Assembly: GCF_046233715.1 (NCBI RefSeq) | Contig: NZ_JBJNRJ010000004.1 | Span: forward strand, 1 to 64,000 | Source: Trujillonella humicola | GTDB taxonomy: Bacteria > Actinomycetota > Actinomycetes > Mycobacteriales > Geodermatophilaceae | Length of the DNA stretch: 64,000 nt | Reading direction: 5' to 3' | Shown here: in pieces, positions 17,038-26,396 of the stretch | Numbering within the stretch: the stretch's first letter is position 1 | Layout: the number at the start of each line of letters is the position of its first letter | Made by a program: the position numbers and the translations under genes | Notes under the pieces: model-generated | Seen by the model: only the letters and a program-made list of their open reading frames with translations | What the model was told of the DNA's origin: nothing | The model's database searches: none

Positions 17038-17889
17038 GTGACGCAACCCCCTCCGCCGCCCGGCTGGTATCCCGACCCCGGCAGCAGCAGCATGCGCTGG
17101 TGGGACGGGCAGGGCTGGACCGAGCACCTGCAGCAGCAGGCCCCGCCGCCGCCCCCGCCGCCTCCGCCGCCTCCGACGGCCCCCGCCCCGCACCCCCAGG
17201 GCCCGCACCCCCAGGGCCCGCACTCCCGGACCGCCGCCCCGCAGGCCCCGGTGCCGCAGCAGGCGCCCGCGCAGCAGCTGCCCGGCCGCGGCCCCTCGCT
17301 GTACGACCAGCCGGTCCTGGTGGTGAACCAGAAGACCAAGCTCATCGAGCTCACCAACGAGTACGCGGTGCTCGACGCCCAGGGCCAGCAGATCGGCGCC
17401 GTCGTCCAGGTGGGGCAGAGCGGGCTCAAGAAGGCGGCGCGGTTCGTCTCCAGCCTCGACCAGTACATGACCCACCGGCTCGAGGTCCGGGACGCGACCG
17501 GCGTCGTCCTCGTGCTCACCCGGCCGGCCAAGCTGGTCAGGTCGCGGGTCGTGGTCGAGCGTCCTGACGGGTCGCCGGTCGGGGAGATCGTGCAGGCGAA
17601 CGTGTTCGGCAAGATCCGCTTCGACATGGTCGCCGGCGGACAGGTCGTCGGGGCGGTGCAGGGGGAGAACTGGCGGGCGTGGAACTTCGCCGTCCTCGAC
17701 GGGGCCGGCACCGAGATCGCGCGGATCACCAAGAACTGGGAGGGCCTGGCCCGCACCCTGTTCACGACCGCCGACAAGTACGTCGTCCAGGTGCACTACA
17801 AGCTGCCCGAGCCGCTGGCCAGCATGGTCATCGCCTCGGCGCTCACCGTGGACACCGCGCTCAAGCAGGACGCCCGCGGATTCGGCTGA
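17038..17889 (+). CDS. DUF2510 and LURP/scramblase-like protein
   Basis: 283 aa. The N-terminus is a DUF2510 motif (GWYPDPGSSSMRWWDGQGWTEH, about residues 8-29), a short tryptophan-rich module found on many actinobacterial membrane-associated proteins. A Pro/Gln-rich linker to about residue 82 follows. The rest is a LURP-one/phospholipid-scramblase-like beta barrel (LYDQPVLVVNQK through TADKYVVQV, with DGSPVGEI). GTG at 17038 sets DUF2510 at the very N-terminus, as in relatives. No enzyme activity can be deduced. Confidence 0.85.
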   Translation: MTQPPPPPGWYPDPGSSSMRWWDGQGWTEHLQQQAPPPPPPPPPPPTAPAPHPQGPHPQGPHSRTAAPQAPVPQQAPAQQLPGRGPSLYDQPVLVVNQKTKLIELTNEYAVLDAQGQQIGAVVQVGQSGLKKAARFVSSLDQYMTHRLEVRDATGVVLVLTRPAKLVRSRVVVERPDGSPVGEIVQANVFGKIRFDMVAGGQVVGAVQGENWRAWNFAVLDGAGTEIARITKNWEGLARTLFTTADKYVVQVHYKLPEPLASMVIASALTVDTALKQDARGFG

Positions 17890-18072
17890 GCGGGTGTCGC
17901 GGCCTGCCCGGCGGGGTAGCCTCGGAGGTGTCCGGACCGGGCGATCTGTGTCCCCGGGTGCCAATTGGATACCGCCTTCGCGGACTACCGCCCCGACCTC
18001 GGTCGGGGGCCTGGAGCCGCGTCGTGCTTCTCGCCGCGAGGCGACCAGCGCCCGGTCCGGACCTCGACGCAC

Positions 18073-18106
18073 CGAGCCCCCGGTCCCGCACGGGACCGGG
18101 GGCTCG
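18073..18106. terminator. Bidirectional terminator, 16-bp stem
   Basis: CGAGCCCCCGGTCCCG and its exact complement separated by CA, between the convergent scramblase-like and DUF6458 genes. The 183 bases before it (17890-18072) contain no gene but may encode a small RNA (see findings). Confidence 0.8.
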
Positions 18107-18124
18107 CGCGCGTCGGTCAGGAGG

Positions 18125-18361
18125 TCAGTACCGCTCCTCCGTGGTGGTCCGGTGGGCCGGGGGCCCTCCCGGGGCGTCGGTCGGCAGGGCGCGGCGGGAT
18201 CGCGGGCCCCAGACCAGGAGCTCGAGCACGATGCCGAGCGCGCCGACGGCCATGAGGATCCAGCCGACCACCCGCAGGTCGAGGCCGTCGACGTCGACCT
18301 CCACGGCGAAGGTCAGGATGGCGCCGAGGGCGAGGAGCACGCTCGCCGTTCCGAGCCGCAT
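18125..18361 (-). CDS. DUF6458-like small membrane protein
   Basis: 78 aa. Two predicted membrane helices (about 4-22 and 33-52) with short loops and a polar C-tail ending TTTEERY. ATG at 18361 has GGAGGGAGAT upstream. The protein matches the plan of the DUF6458 family common in actinobacteria; function unknown. Confidence 0.78.
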   Translation of the reverse strand: MRLGTASVLLALGAILTFAVEVDVDGLDLRVVGWILMAVGALGIVLELLVWGPRSRRALPTDAPGGPPAHRTTTEERY

Positions 18362-18574
18362 GAGGATCTCCCTCCACTGTGGCCGGGGACCCGCCGGGGA
18401 CGTCCCCGGGGGTGCGCCGGACCGCGGCAGGCGCCGCGCCCGGTCCATGACCCCCCGCCGGGGCGCGCACGCGCGCGCCGGCCGAGGTTCACCCGAAGGG
18501 GGCGTGCCCGGAGCTCCCCGGGACGCCTCGGCCGCCTGCGGTGTGGGATCGACGGTCCCGGGCAGGACCCAGCC

Positions 18575-19138
18575 ATGTCACGAGCGTCCCGGACCCTGCT
18601 GACCCTGCCCGCCGCCCTCCTGCTCCTGGCCGCCTGCGGGGGCGACGACGACCCCGGCGGCGGTGACGGCGGCTCCGCGACGGAGGCCCCGGGCCCGTCG
18701 AGCCCGTCGGACGTGCCCACGAGCCAGCCCACGGCGGGCGGCGGCCAGTCGGACGGCGCTCCGGCGGGCAGCGACGCCGCGGCGGACCTCGAGTTCGACG
18801 ACCAGTCCGGCGACGGGGCCGGCGCGGTCGTCTCCCGGGTCAGCGCGCCGCAGGGCGGGTTCGTCGTCGTCACGGTGGACGACGACGACCGGCCCGACGA
18901 CGGCACGGTCCTGGGGTGGACGGCCGTCGACCCCGGCGTCAGCACCGACGTGGTGGTGCCGCTGGGCCCCCGGCTGGACCGCGACACCGACCTGCAGGCC
19001 ACCCTGCACGCCGACACCGACGGCGACGGCCGGTTCGACCCGGCCGTCGACCAGCCCGTGCCCGAGCCCGACGACGATGACGACGACGTTGACGACGACG
19101 ACGTCGTGGACGACGACGCGGACTACCGCCTGGCCTGA
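18575..19138 (+). CDS. Lipoprotein with acidic low-complexity regions
   Basis: 187 aa. The signal peptide ends in the lipobox LLAAC (Cys about residue 22), so it is a membrane-anchored lipoprotein. A Gly/Ser/Asp linker is followed by a compact domain (VSAPQGGFVVVTVDDD to DTDGDGRFDP) that resembles DUF7282-type beta domains. The DTDGDGRFD loop looks like a calcium-binding motif. It ends in an almost pure Asp run. ATG at 18575. Role unknown. Confidence 0.8.
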   Translation: MSRASRTLLTLPAALLLLAACGGDDDPGGGDGGSATEAPGPSSPSDVPTSQPTAGGGQSDGAPAGSDAAADLEFDDQSGDGAGAVVSRVSAPQGGFVVVTVDDDDRPDDGTVLGWTAVDPGVSTDVVVPLGPRLDRDTDLQATLHADTDGDGRFDPAVDQPVPEPDDDDDDVDDDDVVDDDADYRLA

Positions 19139-19183
19139 CCGCGCGGCCGGGGCACCGGAGCGCCCGCTCCGGTGCCCCGGACC

Positions 19184-21004
19184 TCAGAGCATCGTGCGCA
19201 GGCGCTCCCGCCGGGCCCGGAGGACGTCGACCGATGCCGACGCCGACGGCGGACCGGGGACCTGCTGGCGCAGCTGCGTGTGCACCACCGCGTGCGGCGT
19301 CGAGGTCTTCGCCGACACGCGGCTGACCAGCCGGTTGATCTCCCGGCGGAGCTCGGCGGCGTCGCGCCAGGAGCGGCCGGCGTCGTCCTCGTCGGGGTGG
19401 TCCTCGACGATCATGAAGTCGCCGTCATCCACGCGGGAGCTCTGCGCGACGCGCAGCCGCAGCTCGTCGTCCCGCTTGGCGAGCAGCTCCGCCGTCTGCG
19501 CCGGGGTGAGCAGCCCGGGGATGCCGAGGAAGTCGTCGTCCTCGGGGGCCAGCACCACGGCCCCGGAGCCCTCGCCGGTGTGCGCCGTCCCGCTGTGCAG
19601 CACGTGGGCGAAGCGGGCGTCGGCCTCCAGCGCCTCCCACTGCTTCATCTCGCCCTCGCGCGGCTCCCGCGGCGGCAGGTCCAGCGCCTCGAGCTCCTCG
19701 TCGGGCTGGGTGCGCGGCGGCGGCATGACGTGGTTGCGCTGCTCCTCCATGGAGGCGGCCAGCGACAGCAGCGGCCGCACCGCCGGGAGGAACACCGTCG
19801 CCGACTCGTGCGGCGCCCGGGCCCGGACCACGCGGCCCACGGCCTGGGCGAAGAAGAGCGGCGTCCGGTAGGAGGTCATCCAGGCCAGGACGGCGGCCCG
19901 GGGGACGTCGACGCCCTCGGAGATCATGCGGACGCAGACGGCGATGCGGGCCGACCCGGTGGAGAAGCGCTCGATCTTCTTCGACGCCTTCGGGTCGTCG
20001 GAGAGGATCAGCTCCGGGGCCTTGCCGGTGACCCGCCGGACGATCCTGGCGTAGGCGCGGGCGTCGTCCTGGTCGCTGGCGAGGATCAGGCCGGCGGCGT
20101 CGGGCATGCCCCCCTCCTCGCGCAGGTGGGTGATCCGGTCGTCCATCGCGGCGATGACGTGCGGCACCCACTGGCCCTTGGGGTCCAGCGCGGTGCGCCA
20201 GGCCTGCATCTCCACGGACCTGGTGCCGGCCTCGGACAGCGACGCGGCGACGACCTCGCCGGCGGAGTTCCGCCAGCGGGAGGTGCCGGTGTAGGCGGCG
20301 AAGACGACCGGGCGGACGACGCTGTCGACCAGCGCCTCCTTGTACCCGTAGGTGTAGTCGGCACGGCTGACCAGGCCGCCCGCCTCGCCCTCGAAGGTGT
20401 CCTCCTCGTAGCGCACGAAGGGGATGCGCTCGTCGGGCTTGGTGCGGAACGGCGTCCCCGTCAGGCACAGCCGGCGCGCGGCCATGCCGTAGGCCTCCTC
20501 GATCGCCTCGCCCCAGGAGAGGCCGTCACCGGCGTGGTGGACCTCGTCGAGGATGACCAGCGACTTCACCGCGGTGGCCCGAGCGGCGTGCAGCATCGGC
20601 TTGCCGGCCACCTGCGCGTACGTGGTCACGTAGCCCTGGGTGCCGGCGCGGACCGGGCCGACCGCGTTGGTGAGGTTCGGGTCGAGCACGATGCCCACCG
20701 CGTCGGCGGCCTCGGCCCACTGCAGGCGCAGGTGGTCGGTCGGCGCGACGACGACGACCCGGGCCACCTCGCGGCGGGCGAGCAGCCGGGCCGCCAGCGT
20801 CAGGGCGAAGGTGGTCTTCCCGGCCCCGGGCGTCGCGGTGACGAGGAAGTCCTTGGGGGACTGCTCCTCGTACCTCTCGAGCGCGGCCTGCTGCCACGCC
20901 CGGAGCGGTCGGCCGGTCCTCTGCGGGGCGACCGCCTCCGCACGTGCTGCACTCCCCATGTCGGGGTCCATCCTGCCGTCCGTGGCCGGGACACGCCCAA
21001 CCAC
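19184..21004 (-). CDS. SF2 DEAD/DEAH-box helicase
   Basis: 606 aa ATP-dependent helicase. Walker A is TPGAGKTTFA, Walker B DEVHH, motif III LTGTPF and motif VI QAVGRVVRA, so both RecA lobes are complete. The remaining C-terminal 200 residues are helical with no known nuclease motif. GTG at 21004 follows a GGGAGG; ATG at 20971 (MDPDMGSA) is equally possible. It lies downstream of a small DNA-binding-like gene and close to the XPB helicase, suggesting a DNA-repair role, which is inference from context. Confidence 0.88.
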   Translation of the reverse strand: MVGRVPATDGRMDPDMGSAARAEAVAPQRTGRPLRAWQQAALERYEEQSPKDFLVTATPGAGKTTFALTLAARLLARREVARVVVVAPTDHLRLQWAEAADAVGIVLDPNLTNAVGPVRAGTQGYVTTYAQVAGKPMLHAARATAVKSLVILDEVHHAGDGLSWGEAIEEAYGMAARRLCLTGTPFRTKPDERIPFVRYEEDTFEGEAGGLVSRADYTYGYKEALVDSVVRPVVFAAYTGTSRWRNSAGEVVAASLSEAGTRSVEMQAWRTALDPKGQWVPHVIAAMDDRITHLREEGGMPDAAGLILASDQDDARAYARIVRRVTGKAPELILSDDPKASKKIERFSTGSARIAVCVRMISEGVDVPRAAVLAWMTSYRTPLFFAQAVGRVVRARAPHESATVFLPAVRPLLSLAASMEEQRNHVMPPPRTQPDEELEALDLPPREPREGEMKQWEALEADARFAHVLHSGTAHTGEGSGAVVLAPEDDDFLGIPGLLTPAQTAELLAKRDDELRLRVAQSSRVDDGDFMIVEDHPDEDDAGRSWRDAAELRREINRLVSRVSAKTSTPHAVVHTQLRQQVPGPPSASASVDVLRARRERLRTML

Positions 21005-21173
21005 CCGCCTCCCGCGCGCCCGGCCGGATCCGGCGTATGGGCGGCGCGGACGGCGTCCTGACCAGGGCGTTCACGGTCCGGGTGGCGGCGGGTGTGGCCA
21101 GCGTCATGCTGCGCGCGGACCGGTCCGTCCCGCCCCGCCGGTCCCGCCGTCCCCAGCCGTCCCCGCGGGGCGG

Positions 21174-21458
21174 TCAGGAGTCCTGGCCGACCACCCGGAG
21201 GTCGGGGCGGGTGTCGATCTCGGATCGGGGATCGGGGATCGACGGCAGCCCGGCGGCGCGGCGCAGCCGGGTCTCGGTGACGTCGAGGGCGCGGGCCAGT
21301 GGCCCGGCGAGACCCTCGGAGATGAAGCTGCGGCCGCGGCGGCTCAGCAGCTCCACGACCTGGGGCGGGATGATCCAGCGTGAGTTCCGGGACGCCTCCT
21401 CGGAGCTGCGGTCCAGCTCCCACAGACGGCGCCGCACGAGGTCCGACAGATCGGCCAT
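21174..21458 (-). CDS. Small XRE/HTH-like protein
   Basis: 94 aa. SDLVRRRLWELDRSSEEAS, WIIPPQVVELL and LARALDVTETRLRRAAGL are arranged like the helices of an XRE-type DNA-binding domain preceded by a short extension. It is probably a regulator or helicase accessory. ATG at 21458. It sits between the two helicase genes on the same strand, with about 170 bases on either side. Confidence 0.65.
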   Translation of the reverse strand: MADLSDLVRRRLWELDRSSEEASRNSRWIIPPQVVELLSRRGRSFISEGLAGPLARALDVTETRLRRAAGLPSIPDPRSEIDTRPDLRVVGQDS

Positions 21459-21561
21459 CGGTCCAGGCTACGACCGCACGGGCGTTCCGGCATCCGGGAC
21501 GGCCGCTCACCAGCGAGGACGCCCGTGGGCGCGCCCCCTCGGAGCGTCAGCAGCCCAGGGA

Positions 21562-21610
21562 TGTGCAGTCCTCCACGTCATGCCGTGGACATGAGGTGGA
21601 GGACTGCACA
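21562..21610. repeat. 49-bp compound palindrome downstream of the XPB helicase gene
   Basis: Arms TGTGCAGTCCTCCAC and GTGGAGGACTGCACA are exact complements (15 bp) around 19 bases that hold an inner TCATG/CATGA pair. It begins 27 bases past the XPB stop on the minus strand. It has the same architecture as the 57-bp palindromes but a different sequence. Likely terminator. Confidence 0.7.
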
Positions 21611-21636
21611 GTGACAGCGACCGGGGAGGGCCCGGC

Positions 21637-23322
21637 TCAGTCGGCGGGCTCGTCCACCCAGTCGGGACCGTTGACCTCGCCGGGGCCGGCCAGGTCGTCG
21701 GCGTCGACGATCGTGTAGGCGTAGCCCTGCTCGGCGAGGAAGCGCTGCCGGTGGGCGGCGTACTCGCTGTCGAGGGTGTCGCGGCTGACCACCGTGTAGA
21801 AGTGGGCCTGCCGGCCGTCGGCCTTGGGGCGCAGCACCCGCCCGAGCCGCTGGGCCTCCTCCTGGCGGGAGCCGAACGTCCCCGACACCTGGACGGCGAC
21901 CGCGGCCTCGGGCAGGTCGATGGAGAAGTTGGCGACCTTGGAGACGACCAGCGTCTTGATCTCGCCGGTGCGGAACGCGTCGAACAGGCGCTCCCGCTCC
22001 TTGTTGGTCGTCGAGCCCTGGATGACCGGGGCGTCGAGCGCCCGGCCGAGCTCCTCGAGCTGGTCGAGGTAGGCGCCGATGACCAGCTTCTGCTCGTCGG
22101 GGTGCCGGTCGAGCACCCGGCGGATCACCGGCAGCTTCGACGACGCGGTCGCCGCGATCCGGTACCGCTCCTCGGGCTCGGCGACGGCGTAGGTCATGCG
22201 CTCCTCGTCGTCGAGGCTGACCCGCACCTCGATGCACTCGGCCGGCGCGATGTAGCCCTGCGCCTCGATGTCCCGCCACGGGGCGTCGTACCGCTTGGGG
22301 CCGATGAGCGAGAAGACGTCGTCCTCCCGGCCGTCCTCACGCACCAGGGTGGCCGTGAGGCCGAGCCGGCGACGGGACTGCAGGTCGGCCGTCAGCCGGA
22401 AGATCGGCGCGGGCAGCAGGTGCACCTCGTCGTAGACGATCAGGCCCCAGTCCTGCGCGTCGAACAGGTCCAGGTGCCGGTACTCGCCCTTCCGGCGGGT
22501 GGTGATGACCTGGTAGGTCGCGATGGTGACCGGGCGGATCTCCTTGCGCTCGCCCGAGTACTCGCCGATCTCCTCCTCGGTGAGCGAGGTGCGGGCGATG
22601 AGCTCGCGCTTCCACTGCCGCCCGGCGACGGTGTTGGTCACCAGGATCAGCGTGGTCGCCTTGGCCTCGGCCATCGCCGCGGCGCCGACGAGCGTCTTGC
22701 CCGCGCCGCAGGGGAGGACGACGACGCCGGAGCCGCCGGCCCAGAAGCCCTCGACCGCCTCGGCCTGGTAGTCGCGCAGCTGCCAGCCGGACTGGTCCAG
22801 CTCGATGGGGTGCGCCTGGCCGTCGACGTAGCCGGCGAGGTCCTCGGCCGGCCAGCCGACCTTGAGCAGCGCCTGCTTGAGCCGGCCGCGCTCGGAGGGG
22901 TGGACGACGACCGTGTCAGTGTCGATCCGCGCACCGATCATGGGCGCCACCCGCTTCGAGCGGATGACCTCCTCGAGGACCGCGCGGTCCGACGAGGCCA
23001 GCACCAGCCCGTGCACCGGGTTGTTCACCAGCGTCAGCCGGCCGAAGCGGTCCATCGTGTCGGCCACGTCGACCAGCAGCGCGTGCGGCACCGGGTAGCG
23101 CGAGTAGCGCACCAGTGCGTCGACCACCTGCTCGGCGTCGTGGCCGGCGGCCCGGGCGTTCCACAGCGCGAGCGGGGTGACCCGGTAGGTGTGCACGTGC
23201 TCCGGCGAGCGCTCCAGCTCGGCGAACGGCGCGATCGCCGCGCGGCACTCCTTGGCCAGGGGGTGGTCGACCTCCAGCAGCAGCGTCTTGTCCGACTGGA
23301 CGATCAGGGGGCCGTCACTCAC
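21637..23322 (-). CDS. XPB-type DNA repair helicase
   Basis: 561 aa. Bacterial homologue of the XPB/ERCC3 3'-5' DNA helicase. An N-terminal damage-recognition-like domain (about 1-190) precedes LRDYQAEAVEGF, Walker A CGAGKT, DEVH in VYDEVHLLP, LTATLVRED and the C-terminal lobe with GSTTNKERERLFDAF, SGTFGSRQEEAQRLGRVLRPK. All helicase motifs are intact. ATG at 23322. The upstream gene on the same strand encodes its usual actinobacterial partner. From memory the pair corresponds to Rv0861c/Rv0862c in M. tuberculosis. Two palindromes bracket the gene. Confidence 0.95.
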   Translation of the reverse strand: MSDGPLIVQSDKTLLLEVDHPLAKECRAAIAPFAELERSPEHVHTYRVTPLALWNARAAGHDAEQVVDALVRYSRYPVPHALLVDVADTMDRFGRLTLVNNPVHGLVLASSDRAVLEEVIRSKRVAPMIGARIDTDTVVVHPSERGRLKQALLKVGWPAEDLAGYVDGQAHPIELDQSGWQLRDYQAEAVEGFWAGGSGVVVLPCGAGKTLVGAAAMAEAKATTLILVTNTVAGRQWKRELIARTSLTEEEIGEYSGERKEIRPVTIATYQVITTRRKGEYRHLDLFDAQDWGLIVYDEVHLLPAPIFRLTADLQSRRRLGLTATLVREDGREDDVFSLIGPKRYDAPWRDIEAQGYIAPAECIEVRVSLDDEERMTYAVAEPEERYRIAATASSKLPVIRRVLDRHPDEQKLVIGAYLDQLEELGRALDAPVIQGSTTNKERERLFDAFRTGEIKTLVVSKVANFSIDLPEAAVAVQVSGTFGSRQEEAQRLGRVLRPKADGRQAHFYTVVSRDTLDSEYAAHRQRFLAEQGYAYTIVDADDLAGPGEVNGPDWVDEPAD

Positions 23323-23425
23323 GGGCGCGTCTCACTCCAGGGGTGGCGTACGGAGGGCGTGTGCGAGGCGCGCGGGAGGGCGCCGGGCTCCCCAAGGTAA
23401 CGCCGCCGCGCGACCGGACCTTCCA

Positions 23426-23482
23426 CGAGATCTGCACACTCGACGGCATCAGCGGCTGATGGTGACGACTGTGCAGATCTCG
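23426..23482. repeat. 57-bp palindromic repeat, copy A
   Basis: 13-bp arms CGAGATCTGCACA / TGTGCAGATCTCG enclose an inner GCATCAG/CTGATG hairpin. It ends eight bases from the stop codon of the minus-strand gene at 23491. Copies B (43224-43280) and C (60377-60433) have the same length. Confidence 0.92.
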
Positions 23483-23490
23483 TCGAGGGG

Positions 23491-25752
23491 TCAGGGGGTG
23501 GGGGCCTCGCCGTCGACCAGGGCCACCGAGGTGATCCGGTGGACGGCGAAGGTGCGGGTCTCCCCGCGGCCCTCGTCGAAGGCCTGCAGGAATCCGCCGC
23601 CCAGCGACACCGGCTGCACCACGCGCTGGCTGCCGCTGCCCTGCGCGTCCACGTACCCCAGCCACACCGGCAGCCCCGCGCGGACCGCCCGGGACAGCAG
23701 CTCCAGCGTCCCGGCGGTGGTCACCCCGGGCACCTGGCGCACCGCCTCGCCGCGGCGGGCCGACAGCGCGGCGTCGCCGGCCCGGATCTCGCGCACCGTC
23801 GCGGCGAGCTCGGCCTCGGTGAGCGGGCGCGGCGCGGCCGTCGTCGCCGTCGTCGTCCTGCGGCCCAGGGCCCGCGGCCGCGCCGGGGGCCGGGTGAGCA
23901 CCGCGCCACCGGCGGACTCGCCCGCCGGCGCGTAACCGGCCCCGCGCAGGACGGTGAGCACCTCGTCGGCGCCCAGCCCGCTGACCAGCACGCCGGGCGC
24001 CAGGCGGCGCAGCTCCGCGGAGGCGGCGCGCCGGTCGTTGAGGACCTGGGAGAGCAGCCCGTGGTCGTCGGAGCGCACGTAGCTCTCGATCGCGCCGACC
24101 CGCAGCCGGCCGTGCTGGCGGGCGACGTCGTCGACCAGGTAGTCCAGGGCCTGCGGTACCGGCGTCCGCGAGGCCCGGGAGAAGAAGTCGTGCAGGTCCG
24201 TGGCCGACCAGCCGGCGTCCAGCGCCCGGCGGACGCTGCCCTCGGACACCCGGAAGACCGTCGCCCCGCCGGAGGACTCGACGTCGGCGACGACGGCGAG
24301 GGTGTCGGCCAGCTCGGCGACCAGCGGGCCGGGTGCGACCAGCGACAGGTCCGGCTGGGCGAGCACGTGGTCGACCGGCTCGGGCAGCAGCCCGCGCATG
24401 CCGTCGGCGGCGCCGTCCTCCCCGGCGGTGAGCAGCCCGCGGCCGCCGGTCGACAGCACGCCGCCGACCAGCACGCCGAGCCGCGTGGCCTCGCCGAGCA
24501 TGCCGGGGACCGGTGCCAGCCGGTCGGCCCGGCGGGGGGTCCGCCACCGGAGCAGCTCGACCAGCTCCTCCGCCGGCAGCCCGGAGCCGGGCGGGTACTC
24601 CGCGAGCGCGCCGAGCGCGCCGCGGCGGATGCCGGCCGCGGTGTGCCGGACGAGGTCCGGCGACAGCGCGTTGACCGCCTTGCCGGCGACGTCGCGCTGC
24701 CCCACCAGCGAGGGGAGCCGGGAGCTGTCCAGCCAGCCGGCGGCCAGCGTCGCCCAGCGGTCGGCCAGGTCCTGCTCGCGCCAGACGTCGTAGGCCCGGG
24801 TGGGCAGCCACTCGTCCCGGTGCGGCCCGCCGACGTCGAGCAACCCCGCGGCGTGCGCCAGCTCCAGCAGCCAGCCGGCGTCGGCCTCGTCGACGTGCAG
24901 CGCCCGGGCGATCCGCTTCTGGTCCCGCACGGCGACGCCGCCGCTGCGCAGCAGCCCCGCGGGTTCCTCCTCCAGCAGCGCCAGCAGCTCGCCGACGCGC
25001 CCCACCGCCTCCAGCGCCGCGCCGGCCGCCCGCCGGTCCAGGGTGGCGGGGTCGCCGGTCACCGCCGCCGGCTCGGGCCGCAGCCGCGGCGGGCCGTAGG
25101 GGAGCTCCCCGCGCAGGGCCAGCCCGACCTCGCGGGGCAGCTCCACGTTGAGCGCGTCGACGCGGGCCAGCAGGCCCCGCTGCAGCAGCCGGCGAGCCGG
25201 CGTCGCCGGTCCGCCGGCGTTGTCGGGCAGGTGTCCCACGGGCCGGCTGCCGGCCAGCCGCTCGAGCACCTCGCGCTCGTCGCGGTCCAGCTCACCGAGC
25301 GCCGCGGCCAGGTCGGCCGGCGGGGACAACCGCAGCTCGGACGCCCGCCGGCCGAGACCGGCCGGGTGCCGGACGGCGCGGCGCACGGGTTCGGGGGCGT
25401 GCAGCACCTCGTCGCCCCACAGCAGCGCCCGCGTGGTCAGCGCCTCGACCGCGCCGGTGAGCACCTCGTCGGGCACCTGCGGCAGCGCCGCGGGCAGGTC
25501 GGCCGCCTCGACGCCGTCGGTGGGTGCGAGCAGGACGACGTCGAGCACCTGCAGGGTGGCCGCGTCCAGCTCGTCGAGGGCGCGGTCGACCGAGACCGGC
25601 ACCGCGAGCCGGCTGGCCAGGGCCACGACGTCCGACGGCGCGGGCCGCGCGACGTCGGGCCGGGCCGCCAGCAGGGCGGCCACCTGGGCGTCGCTGCGGG
25701 TGCGCAACCAGGCCGAGAGGGTCGCGGGGCGTTCGGCGGGCATCCGGACCAC
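23491..25752 (-). CDS. Helicase-associated protein, XPB partner
   Basis: 753 aa. Large helical protein of repeated winged-helix-like units (for example LDELDAATLQVLDVVLLAP) ending in a WYL-like beta domain (SRAVRAGLPVWLGYVDAQG to TFAVHRITSVAL). It corresponds to the 'helicase-associated domain' protein that neighbours XPB in actinobacteria. No helicase motif of its own, so it probably binds DNA or the helicase. ATG at 25743 (MPAERP) is an alternative to 25752. It is followed by palindrome copy A and then XPB. Confidence 0.85.
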   Translation of the reverse strand: MVRMPAERPATLSAWLRTRSDAQVAALLAARPDVARPAPSDVVALASRLAVPVSVDRALDELDAATLQVLDVVLLAPTDGVEAADLPAALPQVPDEVLTGAVEALTTRALLWGDEVLHAPEPVRRAVRHPAGLGRRASELRLSPPADLAAALGELDRDEREVLERLAGSRPVGHLPDNAGGPATPARRLLQRGLLARVDALNVELPREVGLALRGELPYGPPRLRPEPAAVTGDPATLDRRAAGAALEAVGRVGELLALLEEEPAGLLRSGGVAVRDQKRIARALHVDEADAGWLLELAHAAGLLDVGGPHRDEWLPTRAYDVWREQDLADRWATLAAGWLDSSRLPSLVGQRDVAGKAVNALSPDLVRHTAAGIRRGALGALAEYPPGSGLPAEELVELLRWRTPRRADRLAPVPGMLGEATRLGVLVGGVLSTGGRGLLTAGEDGAADGMRGLLPEPVDHVLAQPDLSLVAPGPLVAELADTLAVVADVESSGGATVFRVSEGSVRRALDAGWSATDLHDFFSRASRTPVPQALDYLVDDVARQHGRLRVGAIESYVRSDDHGLLSQVLNDRRAASAELRRLAPGVLVSGLGADEVLTVLRGAGYAPAGESAGGAVLTRPPARPRALGRRTTTATTAAPRPLTEAELAATVREIRAGDAALSARRGEAVRQVPGVTTAGTLELLSRAVRAGLPVWLGYVDAQGSGSQRVVQPVSLGGGFLQAFDEGRGETRTFAVHRITSVALVDGEAPTP

Positions 25753-25778
25753 GGTACGGCGCCTGCGACCATGGCCGC

Positions 25779-26297
25779 GTGCAGCCGGCCTCCGACGACC
25801 CCGCGACCGTCGCGGCGATGGCCGCCTACCGGGGCGGGGCGGTGCGCTGGATCGGCGGCGGGCTGGTGGCCGCGGTGCTCGCCGTGCTCGCCGGCGTCGC
25901 CGTCTCGTCCGTCGTGGACGGCACGGGCCGGCGGCTGCCCGTCGTCGGGCTGGCGGTCGTCACCCTGCTGCTCGTCGCACCCGCCGCCGTCGCCGTCGGC
26001 ACCGGCTCGCTGCTGCGCGCCCGGCGCTGGGCCGCGGCGCTGGCCCGCACGCCGTGGCGGCCCGGGGTGCTGCGCGCGGGCGGCCCGGCGGTGCTGTCCT
26101 TCGAGCCGTACGGCGGGGACCGGGACGACGCGGTGCGCTGGCTGCTGTTGAGCACGACCCTGTGGCGCGCCCGCGCGGTGCAGCGGCTGGACGGCGGTGA
26201 GGTCCGCGCGGTGCCGGTCGGCGGCGGGGAGTGGGTGTTCACCGCCGACGGGCTGGGCACCCTCTACGGGGCGCAGGAGCCGCGCCCGCGTCGCTGA
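25779..26297 (+). CDS. Membrane protein, two TM segments
   Basis: 172 aa. Two predicted helices (about residues 19-43 and 53-75) and a cytosolic beta-rich tail (RAVQRLDGGEVRAVPVGGGEWVF). GTG at 25779. Divergent from the XPB-partner gene. No family recognised. Confidence 0.7.
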   Translation: MQPASDDPATVAAMAAYRGGAVRWIGGGLVAAVLAVLAGVAVSSVVDGTGRRLPVVGLAVVTLLLVAPAAVAVGTGSLLRARRWAAALARTPWRPGVLRAGGPAVLSFEPYGGDRDDAVRWLLLSTTLWRARAVQRLDGGEVRAVPVGGGEWVFTADGLGTLYGAQEPRPRR

Positions 26298-26396
26298 CCA
26301 CCCCGGGTGGTGTCGCGTGCACGGGCGCGGGGCGGTCGGCGAGAATGACCGCGACCGGGCGCACCGTCGGGTGCGTACGCAGACCTCGGAGGCGGA

